Shown here piece after piece: positions 1 through 9,849 of a stretch of DNA of 64,000 nt. Positions within the stretch are counted from its first letter, which is position 1. Each line of letters opens with the position of its first letter. The notes beneath the pieces are model-generated. The model was not told the origin of the DNA. It was given only the letters and a program-made list of their open reading frames with translations, and did no database searches. A program made the position numbers and the translations under genes. This DNA comes from Nannocystis punicea (lineage in GTDB: Bacteria; Myxococcota_A; Polyangia; Nannocystales; Nannocystaceae), in the NCBI RefSeq assembly GCF_026965555.1, contig NZ_CP114040.1:6138001-6202000 (forward strand), in the 5' to 3' direction.

Positions 1-1449
1 TGCGCCTACCTCACCGCGGCCATGGACGACAACGAGGAGCCGCCGGTCCGCCGCGAGGACGCCGACGGCTACTGCGCGCGCCAGACCACGCGGATCCGTA
101 CGCTCGTCGAGCAGCACCTGCGTGACAGCAGCGCGCACCTGTGGCCGGCCGCGCAGAAGCCCGGCGGCGGCCTCGATCACCGCCTGCTCGTCAGCACCGA
201 CGACGGCGCCGATCCACTCGACTGGCAGCACTTCAGCCCGTGCCTGAGCCCGTCCGACCGCTACGTGCGATCGATCCGCGGCAGCACCGTGCACCGCCTC
301 GACGCCGGCGCCTCCGGCTACGACAACCTCGTGCTGTGCGGCGACTGGACCCTCAACCCGATGAATCTCGGCTGCGTCGAGGGCGCGACGATGTCGGGCA
401 TCCGCGCGGCGCAGGTGATCAGCGGCGAGGCGATCGCCCTGCACGACGACTGGCTGGCCGCGCGTCGCCCCGCCCTGCGCCCGCCCCCGCGCGAGCGGCC
501 GCGCTACATCCAGCGCGCGCTCAACGAGTCGACCTCGCCGCCGTACGAGGCGCGGGCCACCGCGATGTACGCCGCGGTCCTGTCGGCCGAGCCCGAGCGG
601 CTCGCCGACCTGTGCGAGCGTCACCTCGGCCTCAACCCCGAGCGCTGCTACCTCCCGCTCGGCCCCTCGGCCGTGTTCTACGCCCAGCACAACCACGCCC
701 TGTCGGCCGTCGACGCGCCCGGCGTGGTCCCCGAGCGCGACTTCGGCTTCCTCGTCCCGGTCGCGGTGTGCGAGCGGCGGGCCGGCCGGCTGTCGCCCGT
801 CGGCGTCGCCGTCTACATGCCGTACCTCTGGGTCGACCTCGGCGCGGCGCTCCTCGGCGGGCGCGAGGTCCTCGGCTTCCCCAAAGGCCAGGCGACCCTC
901 GGCTTCCCCGGCGCGCCCACCGGCGCCGTCGAGCTGCGCGTCGACACCTGGATGCCGCCCGCGGCCGGCCGCGGCGACGCCTGGCGCGAGGAGCGGCTGA
1001 TCGACGCCCGCCTCGACGGCTCCGCGCGCAGCCGCGTCCGCTCGCTCGCCGATGCCCTGCGCTCCGGCTTCGACCCGGCCTGGCTGGCCAGCCGCGGCGT
1101 CGACCTGGTCGGCCAGCTCCGCCTGCTGCGCGCGCTCACCCTGACCCTTCGGACAGGCGGCCTCAAGATGGTGTTCCTCAAGCAGTACCGCGACGCCGCC
1201 GCCTGCGACCGCGCCTGCTACCAGGCGATCGTCGAGGCCCCGTGCACCCGCGCGGGCGCCCCGCGCGTGGCCGCGCAGCTCCCCGGCGCCCTGCAGCTAC
1301 GGATCTTGCGCCGCTCCGGCCTGCTGTCCGAGCTCGGCCTGCGCGCCGAGGGCGGCGACCCCGAGCGCGCCCGCGTCCCCGCGCTGGCGACCTTCTACAC
1401 CGAGCTCGACTTCACGATCGGCGCCGCCGACGTGGTCTGGGCGGCATGA
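1..1449 (+). CDS. FAD-dependent oxidoreductase C-terminus fused to acetoacetate decarboxylase-like domain (5' truncated)
   Basis: The frame is open from the first base, so the N-terminus lies outside the window; the first in-frame ATG is at 22 but need not be the start. Counting from that ATG, residues 1-135 look like the C-terminal part of a flavin amine-oxidase/desaturase-type protein: NLVLCGDWT (102-110) followed by GCVEGATMSGIRAA is the FAD-binding tail typical of that family. Residues about 205-475 resemble acetoacetate decarboxylase; GREVLGFPKG (280-289) matches the segment carrying the Schiff-base lysine, here Lys288. No stop or start separates the two parts, so I read one fused polypeptide. 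The substrate cannot be told from sequence. The stop is followed within 7 nt by a hairpin and palindromic repeats. Confidence 0.75.
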   Translation, partial: CAYLTAAMDDNEEPPVRREDADGYCARQTTRIRTLVEQHLRDSSAHLWPAAQKPGGGLDHRLLVSTDDGADPLDWQHFSPCLSPSDRYVRSIRGSTVHRLDAGASGYDNLVLCGDWTLNPMNLGCVEGATMSGIRAAQVISGEAIALHDDWLAARRPALRPPPRERPRYIQRALNESTSPPYEARATAMYAAVLSAEPERLADLCERHLGLNPERCYLPLGPSAVFYAQHNHALSAVDAPGVVPERDFGFLVPVAVCERRAGRLSPVGVAVYMPYLWVDLGAALLGGREVLGFPKGQATLGFPGAPTGAVELRVDTWMPPAAGRGDAWREERLIDARLDGSARSRVRSLADALRSGFDPAWLASRGVDLVGQLRLLRALTLTLRTGGLKMVFLKQYRDAAACDRACYQAIVEAPCTRAGAPRVAAQLPGALQLRILRRSGLLSELGLRAEGGDPERARVPALATFYTELDFTIGAADVVWAA

Positions 1450-1455
1450 CTTTGA

Positions 1456-1479
1456 GGGCATGTCTTCCATGGCATGCCC
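1456..1479 (+). terminator. Possible hairpin terminator after the oxidoreductase/decarboxylase gene
   Basis: Seven-base arms GGGCATG (1456-1462) and CATGCCC (1473-1479) flank a 10-nt loop and are followed by four T (1480-1483). It starts 7 nt after the stop. The short T-run and long loop make it weak as an intrinsic terminator. It is also part of the palindromic repeat cluster that runs to about 1519. Confidence 0.35.
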
Positions 1480-1519
1480 TTTTCGCCATGTCCTTGTCGA
1501 CATGTCCTCCGGGCCGTGT
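1456..1519. repeat. Palindromic repeat cluster between convergent genes
   Basis: After the hairpin at 1456-1479, CATGTC (1487-1492) pairs with GACATG (1499-1504), then further half-motifs follow (ATGTCC, GTGTCC). These are degenerate members of the TGTCC-N4-GGACA family found throughout the window. The cluster fills the gap between two convergent genes. Confidence 0.6.
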
Positions 1520-1522
1520 CCG

Positions 1523-1993
1523 CTAGAACTGGATCTGCAGGCCGCCGGGCAGCAGCCGCAACCGCGCGCTCGGACGCTCCCGCTCGTGGCGCCGCAGCCG
1601 CGCGCCGAACACCCCGGTCGGGATCGCCAGCGCGCCGGCGACGGGCAGCATGACCATCGTCGTGATCGACTCGCCGAACGCGTCGCCGCCGCATTCGTAA
1701 CAGTCCGAGTGGCGCGGCCAGACCAGCCAGAGCAGCAGGCTCGCGCCGGTGACGAAGGTCGCCGCCATGAACCCGCCGGAGAGCCCCGCGGCGATCTGCA
1801 GGCTGCGCCGCTTCGCTCGCCAGCGCTGCAGCTCCGCTCCCGGTGCGACGGTCTCGGGCTCCGGCGGCTGCGCCCGCGCCGGGGCGACGGACCCGAGCGC
1901 GAGCGACCCCGCCAGGACGAACGAACAGGCGCTGCCTGTGCCGCGACAGCCCCCTCTGCTGCTCCGTCGACCCGCGTCCGCTGCCTCTCGCAT
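1523..1993 (-). CDS. Small putative secreted or membrane protein, function unknown
   Basis: About 156 residues from the ATG at 1993; a GTG two codons upstream (1999) is the alternative. An Arg-rich N-terminus precedes a hydrophobic segment ending in an Ala-x-Ala-like site (PARAQ), suggesting a signal peptide. Two further hydrophobic stretches follow (GLSGGFMAATFVTGASLLLW and a later MLPVAGALAIPTGVFGA), separated by a short loop with two Cys (CYECGG). I do not recognise a family. It is convergent with the upstream gene. Codon use matches the neighbours. Confidence 0.55.
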   Translation of the reverse strand: MREAADAGRRSSRGGCRGTGSACSFVLAGSLALGSVAPARAQPPEPETVAPGAELQRWRAKRRSLQIAAGLSGGFMAATFVTGASLLLWLVWPRHSDCYECGGDAFGESITTMVMLPVAGALAIPTGVFGARLRRHERERPSARLRLLPGGLQIQF

Positions 1994-2137
1994 GTCCACG
2001 GAGTCGCCGCGGCCGCCGCGAAAATTGCGACGGCGTGAAAAATCAGAGCGGGCGAGCTCGCACCTCCGCGCCCGCCCGAGTTTTACGCCCCCCGCACCTC
2101 GGGTTCGCGCCGCGATCGCGCTGACTCGCGCCCCGCG

Positions 2138-2174
2138 CCTGTCATGCCCCTCCGGACATGTCCTCCCGGACAGG
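2138..2174. repeat. Palindromic repeat cluster downstream of kinase gene
   Basis: CCTGTC (2138-2143) and GACAGG (2169-2174) form an outer pair around GGACATGTCC (2154-2163). It lies 8 nt beyond the stop codon of the minus-strand kinase gene, as expected for a 3'-end element. It belongs to the dispersed palindrome family. Confidence 0.65.
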
Positions 2175-2182
2175 CCGAAGCG

Positions 2183-3889
<1,707 letters not shown>

Positions 3890-3971
3890 GCTTCCGGCCG
3901 CCCGCGTGATTACCACCTTACTACCCGGTCCGGGTACTGGGCCACTGGCCCCCGGACTCACGATCGCCCCG

Positions 3972-6164
3972 TCACTTCTTCTTGGGAAACGGGTTCTTCA
4001 GCTCGCCGATGTCGCTCTCGTCCGCCTCAGGCTCCGCCGGCTTTTGCTCCGGTTGAGGGGCCGGGCTTGTGTCCGGCGCCGGCGTCTTGGACGTCGTGCC
4101 CGGCTTGGCATTCCCCTTCGGCGGTTTGATGCCCGTCTTTGCATCGGGGGGCCCGGGTGTCGGCGACGTCGAGGTCGCCGAAGTGCCCACGACCGCCGGG
4201 CTCGGCTCCGCGGGTGGGCTCGGCGGCGGCGCCGGAGGCGGCAGGGGTCGCATGACCACGCGCACCTTCTCGTGAGACTTGCCCGGTGCGACTTCGGTGG
4301 CGGTGTCCTGGTGATCTGCGAGGCGAAACACGTATCGGCGGAGCGGCCCCTGGGGATCGACCGCGAACACGAACGGCGTCACGCCGAGCTCCTCGACCCC
4401 GTCGCGCAGCACCTTCGCGCCCGGCGGATCGGACTCGAAGGTCAGGTTGATCCGCTCCGGCGCCTGCGGCAGTACAGCCGGCGCCGTCGCGGCCGGCGGC
4501 GCGACCGTCGGCTTGCGGTAGTACTGCTTGTAGAGCGTGACCGTCAGCGCCGCGCCGATGCTCGCCGCGGCCGCGACGATCAGCAGCGTCGGCGGCCCGC
4601 TGCTCGCCGCTCGCGGCGCGGGCATCAGGCCCGTGATCGGCGGGCGAGCTGGGATCTCTCCGGTCTGCGCCCGCGTCGGCGGAGCGGCGATCCGCTCGAC
4701 GTGCGTGCCGTGCTGGACGATCACGCTGGGCCGCCGCTCGATGCGACCCGACGGCGACACCGCCCGGGTCGTCGCCGCGTCGCCGAGCTCGTCGCTCGAC
4801 TCGGGCACCGCGGGCGGCACCGGCGTCTCGCCGCGCGCGCTGGTCGGCGCGTTGCCCTCGGCCACGCCCCACGAGCCGAGCGTCACCGTCGGTCGCCGCC
4901 CGCGCCCCGAGTTGGGCGCCGAGTCGAGCTCGGCCGCGGCCTTCAGCAGGCTGTGCGCCTCGGCCGCGGTCTGCGGCCGCTCGTCGCGGTTCTTCGCCAG
5001 CAGCAAGCGAATGAAGCGCTCGATGTTCGGCAGATCTGGCCCCGCCGGCTCGACCTCTCGCAGCCCCGGCGGCGTGTCGAAGATCTGGGCCGACAGCACC
5101 ATCGCCACCGTCGCCAGCTTGAACGGCACGCGACCCGCCAGCATCTCGAACAGGATCACGCCGAACGCGTAGAGGTCGGAGCGCTCGTCGGCGTCCTGGC
5201 CCTGCGCCTGCTCGGGCGACATGTACGCCGGCGTCCCGATCAGCGCCCCGTTGGCGGTGAGCCGCGTCTTCTTGTCGCGCACGCGGGCGATGCCGAAGTC
5301 GAGGATCTTGATCTGCAACCCGCCCTCGGGGCCGTCGCACAGGAAGATGTTCTCGCTCTTGAGATCGCGGTGGATGATCTTGTTGGTGTGCGCCGCGTTG
5401 AGCCCGGCCAGGATCTGGCCCGCGATCTCGAGCGCCAGCTGCGGCTCGAGCCGACCGGAGCGATCGATGCGCGCCGCCAGCGTCTCGCCGGTCAGGTACT
5501 CCATCGCGTAGTAGGCGGTGCCGCCGGGGATCTGGCCGTAGTCGCTGATGTCGACGATGTTCGGGTGCTTGACCCGCGACGCCACCTGCGCCTCGAGCAA
5601 GAAGCGCTTGATGATGTCGGCCTGCGTCGCGTGCTCCTGGCGCAGCAGCTTGATCGCCAGCGGCTTGTCGATGATGACGTGGCGCGCCTTGTAGACCACG
5701 CCCATGCCGCCGAACCCGATCGGCTCCTCGATGCGGTAGCGCTGGTCGAGCACGCGACCGACCAGCGCCTCCTCCGGCGGGGCGGCCTTCAGCGCCTCGT
5801 TCTTCGGCCGCGACAACCCGCCCGCCGGGAAGAACGCCCCGTTCGGCAGCTGCTTGTCGACCGGCACCGCCGCTGCGGCGGGCGCCTCGAGCAGCCCCGC
5901 CGCGCCGCCGTTGCTGGCCTTTGGGACCTGCCCCTGAGGACCTGGCCCAACGGGCGGGCGCAACGCGAGCACGGTGCGCGCGGGTGAGCGCGAGTCCGCC
6001 ACCTGGGCCGGCGCCTCCGCGGGCGCGCTCTCGGGCGGCCGCGCAGGAGCCCGCCAGTCCTGCGCCGTGCGCCCGCTCGAGTCCTCGGCCAACGGGTTGC
6101 CGTCCATCGGGCAAAAGCCTTGAGACACGGGATACTCCGTGCCGCAGACCGGGCAGCGCTTCAT
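3972..6164 (-). CDS. Ser/Thr protein kinase with N-terminal zinc ribbon and C-terminal PEGA-like domain
   Basis: 730 residues. The N-terminus is a zinc-ribbon-like module: Cys4-x2-Cys7 and Cys18 followed by PMDG, the usual form in such myxobacterial kinases. A disordered Pro/Ala-rich linker leads to the kinase domain at about 143-420: FGGMG loop (151-155), Lys172, HRD 265-267 with LKSEN, DFG 289-291, TPAYMSPEQ. A membrane helix near residue 530 separates this from an extracytoplasmic PEGA-like domain (ESDPPGAKVLRDG, then GVTPF) and a Pro/Thr-rich tail ending LKNPFPKKK. It is the first gene of a probable two-kinase operon; both proteins share the same C-terminal LK-D/N-PF-KK ending. The ligand and targets are unknown. 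Confidence 0.93.
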   Translation of the reverse strand: MKRCPVCGTEYPVSQGFCPMDGNPLAEDSSGRTAQDWRAPARPPESAPAEAPAQVADSRSPARTVLALRPPVGPGPQGQVPKASNGGAAGLLEAPAAAAVPVDKQLPNGAFFPAGGLSRPKNEALKAAPPEEALVGRVLDQRYRIEEPIGFGGMGVVYKARHVIIDKPLAIKLLRQEHATQADIIKRFLLEAQVASRVKHPNIVDISDYGQIPGGTAYYAMEYLTGETLAARIDRSGRLEPQLALEIAGQILAGLNAAHTNKIIHRDLKSENIFLCDGPEGGLQIKILDFGIARVRDKKTRLTANGALIGTPAYMSPEQAQGQDADERSDLYAFGVILFEMLAGRVPFKLATVAMVLSAQIFDTPPGLREVEPAGPDLPNIERFIRLLLAKNRDERPQTAAEAHSLLKAAAELDSAPNSGRGRRPTVTLGSWGVAEGNAPTSARGETPVPPAVPESSDELGDAATTRAVSPSGRIERRPSVIVQHGTHVERIAAPPTRAQTGEIPARPPITGLMPAPRAASSGPPTLLIVAAAASIGAALTVTLYKQYYRKPTVAPPAATAPAVLPQAPERINLTFESDPPGAKVLRDGVEELGVTPFVFAVDPQGPLRRYVFRLADHQDTATEVAPGKSHEKVRVVMRPLPPPAPPPSPPAEPSPAVVGTSATSTSPTPGPPDAKTGIKPPKGNAKPGTTSKTPAPDTSPAPQPEQKPAEPEADESDIGELKNPFPKKK

Positions 6165-6382
6165 GTCCGGCCCAGCCTAAGCGGGCGACGCGGCGCGGTC
6201 AACGCAGACAGGGACCTGCCCGAGCGCCCTCGCCGCGACCCGCTGGAGCGAGCGCCCGAGGCCGCCGGTGCGACCGAGCCGACGCGCTCCGCGTGCGCTG
6301 CGGCGTGCACGTCTCCGGCGTGCGGCACCTCCCTGGCAGGTCGGCACGCGGTTCGGCGAAGTCGGGGGTAGGCTCCCTCGCC

Positions 6383-7936
6383 ATGACCTCCGGGAGCCCT
6401 GTTTCCGTCGTGATCGGCCACACGATTGCCCTGCGCGACGTGGACGCTGTTGCCCGCCGCCGCGCCGCCGTCTCGCTCGCCACCGAGGCGCGGGACGAGC
6501 TGCAGCAGACGCGGGATCACCTCGAGCGGGCGCTGGCCGGCGGCGCGATCATCTACGGCGTCAACACCGGCTTCGGCGCCCTGTCGGACGCGAAGATCGC
6601 CCCCGACGAGCTCGGGATCTTGCAGCAGAACCTGCTGCGCAGCCACGCGGCGGGCGTCGGCCCGGCATTCGCCGCCGACGTCGTGCGCGCGCTGCTGTTG
6701 CTGCGCGCCCACACCCTCGCGCTCGGGGCCAGCGGCGTGTCGCCGGCGGTCCCCCAGTTCCTGCTCGAGATGCTGGCCCGCGACGTCCTCCCGGTCGTCC
6801 CGTGCCAGGGCAGCGTCGGCGCCAGCGGCGACCTGGCCCCGCTGGCCCACCTCGCCCTGGTCGCCATCGGCGAGGGCCTCGCCTGGTCCGAAGGACAGAT
6901 CATCCCCGGCGCCGAGGCCCTGGCGCGCGCCGGCCTGACGCCGCTGCGCCTCGGCCCGAAGGAGGGCCTGAGCCTGATCAACGGCACCCAGGTCACGACC
7001 GCCGTCGGCGCCCTGGCGCTGTGCGACGCCGCCGAGCTGATCGCCGCCGCCGACATCCTCGGCAGCCTCAGCCTCGACGCCCTGCTCGGCACGGTCACCG
7101 CCACCGACCCGCGGATCCACGCCGGCAAGCCCCACGCCGGCCAGCGCGAGAGCGCCGCGATCTCGCGCGCCCTGCTGGCCGAGTCCTCGCTCGGCACCTC
7201 GCACAGGGACTGCGGCGAGGTCCAGGACGCCTACGCCCTGCGCTGCATGCCGCAGGTCCACGGCGCCGCGCGCGACGCCTTCGCCTACGTCGCAGGTGCG
7301 GTGCAGATCGAGCTCAACAGCTTCACCGACAACCCGCTGGTGCTCGCCCACGAGGGCGGCGGCTTCGACGTCCTGAGCGGCGGCAACTTCCACGCCGGCA
7401 CCGTCGCCCTCCCGCTCGATCACATGACCGCCGCGCTCACCACCCTCGCCACCATCAGCGAGCGCCGCACCGATCGCATGCTCAACCCCGCGACCTCGCG
7501 CGGCCTCCCGGCCTTCCTGGCCGAAAGGCCAGGTGTCGAGAGCGGCCTGATGATGGCCCACGTCACCGCCTCCGCGCTGGCCAGCGAGTGCAAGTCGCTC
7601 AGCTTCCCCGCCTCGGTCGACACCATCCCGACCTCGGCCGGCAAGGAGGACCACGTCAGCATGGGACCTATCGCCGCCCGCAAGCTCCGCAGCGTGGTCG
7701 ACAACCTCGCGCGCGTGCTCGCCATCGAGGCGATCGCCGCCGCTCGCGCCCTCGACCTGCGCAAGCACCCGACCAGCGCCCCGCTCCAGCGCGTCCACGC
7801 GGCGATCCGCGCCCACGTCCCGCCCTGGACCGGCGACCGCAGCCCCGGCGGCGACACCGAGGCCCTCGCCGCCGCGCTCGTCCGCGGCGAGCTGCGCCAG
7901 GCCGCCGGCGTCGCGTCGCCCCTCGATCGGGCCTGA
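6383..7936 (+). CDS. hutH: Histidine ammonia-lyase
   Basis: 517 residues, close to the usual ~510 for HutH. It deaminates L-histidine to urocanate, the first step of histidine degradation, in the cytoplasm. The MIO prosthetic group forms from Ala147-Ser148-Gly149 in GSVGASGDLAPLAH. Other family blocks are present: IYGVNTGFG, the GLSLINGTQ segment, and the FTDNP block near residue 315. The start at 6383 matches the family N-terminus; the same frame stays open upstream but is not conserved sequence. No hutU, hutI or hutG lies beside it, so the rest of the pathway must be elsewhere. A perfect palindrome CCTGGCC-GAAA-GGCCAGG (7516-7533) is embedded in frame without changing the family spacing. 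Confidence 0.95.
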   Translation: MTSGSPVSVVIGHTIALRDVDAVARRRAAVSLATEARDELQQTRDHLERALAGGAIIYGVNTGFGALSDAKIAPDELGILQQNLLRSHAAGVGPAFAADVVRALLLLRAHTLALGASGVSPAVPQFLLEMLARDVLPVVPCQGSVGASGDLAPLAHLALVAIGEGLAWSEGQIIPGAEALARAGLTPLRLGPKEGLSLINGTQVTTAVGALALCDAAELIAAADILGSLSLDALLGTVTATDPRIHAGKPHAGQRESAAISRALLAESSLGTSHRDCGEVQDAYALRCMPQVHGAARDAFAYVAGAVQIELNSFTDNPLVLAHEGGGFDVLSGGNFHAGTVALPLDHMTAALTTLATISERRTDRMLNPATSRGLPAFLAERPGVESGLMMAHVTASALASECKSLSFPASVDTIPTSAGKEDHVSMGPIAARKLRSVVDNLARVLAIEAIAAARALDLRKHPTSAPLQRVHAAIRAHVPPWTGDRSPGGDTEALAAALVRGELRQAAGVASPLDRA

Positions 7937-8410
7937 GCCTGCTTCCGATCGTGGCGACGCGAGCGCTTCGCTCGAGCGGGCCTGAGGCTTCAGCCCGGCA
8001 CGGCGTTGCTCTCGCTGCGAGCGGTCCGTCGCTCTCGCGCACTCACTCGCTAGGGCCGCATCGAGCGGCCACGCCTGCTCGCGTCGCCTGCTCGCACGCT
8101 TCCTGAGCCGGCGCTCCCGACCGTCCGCAGCGCGCTGGGACTGGCATGGCAAGCCTCTTTTCGGTATGTCCTAAAAGACATGTCCATTCACACCAATCAT
8201 GGACGCGCCGACCCGGCCGCCGGCAGCCCGCCGGCTCTCCGCTGCGACCTCACGCCCTCGTGGTGTCCGAATCGTCCGGGCCCGCGACCTCGAACATGTC
8301 TCCAGGGACATCTCATGGGCGACCTCGCCCCCTTGCCTCCGCCCGACCACCGTCCCCGGTCCGCGGCGCTGCGCTTGCTTGGTGACCCGCGTCGCCCTAC
8401 GCTCCTCGCC
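7937..8410. other. Intergenic region with hairpin and two palindromic repeats
   Basis: 474 bases without a supportable gene. CGAGCG (7960-7965)/CGCTCG (7969-7974) could form a hairpin 24 nt after hutH but has no T-run. ATGTC-6 nt-GACAT occurs at 8166-8181 and again at 8296-8311; both belong to the dispersed palindrome family. The local sequence is less GC-rich around 8150-8200. The promoter of the downstream lipoprotein gene presumably lies here, but I cannot place it. Confidence 0.6.
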
Positions 8411-9205
8411 ATGCGCTCGCTTGGCTTCGCCGTCGTCCTCGCCGCCCTGCTCGCCTGCAACGGCGAACCCGGCACCACCGAGACCTCCGGCGGCACGGCC
8501 ACCACCACGGCCACCACGACAGGCAGCACCACCGGCACCACCGCACCGACCGGCGGCCTCACCACGACCGGTGGCACCGGCACCGACAGCATGACCTCGG
8601 CGCCGACGACCTCGACGACCACCACCACGTCGACCTCGACCTCGCCCGGCACGACCGCGACCACCGAGCCCGCGACCTCGACCGCTGCCACCTCGACCGG
8701 CCCCGGCACCACGACTACCGACGACACCGGCGCAGTCGAACCGCAGTGCGCCGCGGCCACCGGTGACTACGGCGCGTGTCAGACCGTGCTCGGCTGGGCC
8801 TTCGACGGCACCGACTGCACCTTGCGCTCCGGCTGCGACTGCGCCCCCGACTGCGACAAGTTCTTCCCCACCGCCACCGCCTGCGCCCTCGCCTGCGCCG
8901 CCGCCGACCACTGCAACCCGGACGAGTTCGACGGCGCCGGCCTGGCCAGGCCGCCGATCCAGCAGGGCATGCACTGCGACGGCGTCTACATGTGCCCGGG
9001 CGCCGACGCCGAGCTCAAGCAGGCCTATCAGCAGATCTTCGGCAACCTGACCTGCGAGCCAGGCGACTTCCCCTGCAGCGAGAACGGCGAGCACTGCATG
9101 GGCCTGTTCGCCGGCACCCTCGGCCCCGACGAGTGGGCCAAGATGTGCGCCGCCAGCCTCCTGCCCGGCTCCGGCCCCTTCCTCTGCACCGTCTTCGGCC
9201 CGTGA
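8411..9205 (+). CDS. Thr-rich linker lipoprotein with Cys-rich C-terminal domain
   Basis: 264 residues from the ATG at 8411. A short hydrophobic signal ends in the lipobox LLAC (Cys16), so the protein should be lipid-anchored. A low-complexity Thr/Ser/Gly/Pro linker of about 80 residues follows. The C-terminal part (about 105-264) is a compact domain with a dozen or more cysteines (GACQTVLGW, CTLRSGCDCAPDC, CNPDEF, CEPGDFPC and others), suggesting disulfide bonds outside the cytoplasm. I do not recognise the domain. The layout of lipobox, T/S linker and folded domain recurs in several genes of this window. Confidence 0.75.
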   Translation: MRSLGFAVVLAALLACNGEPGTTETSGGTATTTATTTGSTTGTTAPTGGLTTTGGTGTDSMTSAPTTSTTTTTSTSTSPGTTATTEPATSTAATSTGPGTTTTDDTGAVEPQCAAATGDYGACQTVLGWAFDGTDCTLRSGCDCAPDCDKFFPTATACALACAAADHCNPDEFDGAGLARPPIQQGMHCDGVYMCPGADAELKQAYQQIFGNLTCEPGDFPCSENGEHCMGLFAGTLGPDEWAKMCAASLLPGSGPFLCTVFGP

Positions 9206-9212
9206 GCCCGCG

Positions 9213-9701
9213 ATGAAGCTCCCGCCCGCAGCCACGCGCCTGTTGTCCCGCGAGCACCTGGCCACCATCGAGGCCTGGTGGGCCGGCCTCGACGACGCCG
9301 CGCGGTCCGAGTTCACCGCCCTCTACGACGAGCGCGCCGAGGACACCGCCTTCTACGCCACCATCGTCGACGGCAAGACCGAGTGGCACGAGCTGCCGAT
9401 CGAGCTCCACGGCATCCACGTCGACCCCGAGAACGCGCCGGAGACTGCCATGTGGAAGCAGGAGCTGTGCGAGTTCATCAGCAACACCGGCGTCCAGTTC
9501 TTCCTCGTCGAACGCACCTTTCACATCTGCCGCGCCCACCCGCAGGCCCGCCTCGCCCTCGCCCGCGGCACGATCCCGGCCGGATTCACCTGCCCCTTCG
9601 AACATGCCGCCTGTCCCTTCGAACAGGCGCTCGCAGCCGACCCCGGCAAGTCCATCGTGCTCATCCCGCGCCCGAGCACCCGCCGAACGGGCGTCGCCTG
9701 A
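9213..9701 (+). CDS. Hypothetical protein with CPFE heptad duplication
   Basis: 162 residues, starting 7 nt after the preceding gene, so probably co-transcribed. It has no signal peptide or membrane segment and is acidic and apparently cytoplasmic. I do not recognise a family. Near the C-terminus two 7-residue units, CPFEHAA and CPFEQAL, are encoded by a 21-bp duplication, the second of which contains CCTGT-N8-ACAGG (9610-9627) of the dispersed palindrome family. Whether this stretch has a role or simply reflects the DNA repeat cannot be told. Confidence 0.6.
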   Translation: MKLPPAATRLLSREHLATIEAWWAGLDDAARSEFTALYDERAEDTAFYATIVDGKTEWHELPIELHGIHVDPENAPETAMWKQELCEFISNTGVQFFLVERTFHICRAHPQARLALARGTIPAGFTCPFEHAACPFEQALAADPGKSIVLIPRPSTRRTGVA

Positions 9702-9744
9702 ACCGCCGCGGGCGACGCCCTCGCGCCGCGCGACTTCAGCCCGT

Positions 9745-9849
9745 TCACGGCCGCGGCGGCGTGCGCAGCACCTTGGCGATCAGATAGATCGTCAGGCCCC
9801 CGACCAGCAGCCACGTGCAGCTCAGCATGATCCACGCGCTCGTGCTCAC
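9745..9849 (-). CDS. 34-residue membrane protein, MetS-like small subunit of the NSS symporter
   Basis: A 34-codon frame starting at GTG 9849 with one hydrophobic helix (about residues 6-27) and a short basic, Pro-rich tail. Its GTG overlaps the TGA of the symporter gene (GTGA, 9849-9846), and a strong ribosome-binding site GGAGGT (9860-9855) sits 5 nt upstream inside the symporter's last codons; this supports real, coupled translation. Small single-helix proteins directly after NSS genes are known as MetS-type accessory subunits (shown for MetP in Corynebacterium). Assignment here rests on position, size and topology, not on clear sequence identity. Confidence 0.7.
   Translation of the reverse strand: MSTSAWIMLSCTWLLVGGLTIYLIAKVLRTPPRP

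Noticed and set aside
1456..1483. Strong rho-independent terminator
   Set aside because: The stem is only 7 bp with a 10-nt loop and four T; kept only as a weak candidate.
4027..6114. Long alternative-frame and antisense open frames over the kinase genes, and similar ones over most long genes
   Set aside because: High GC makes spurious long frames common; they are Arg/Ala/Pro-rich and lack domains.
6383..7936. Aromatic ammonia-lyase or aminomutase of secondary metabolism instead of HutH
   Set aside because: Length and motifs fit HutH and no biosynthetic genes surround it; aminomutase activity cannot be excluded from sequence alone.
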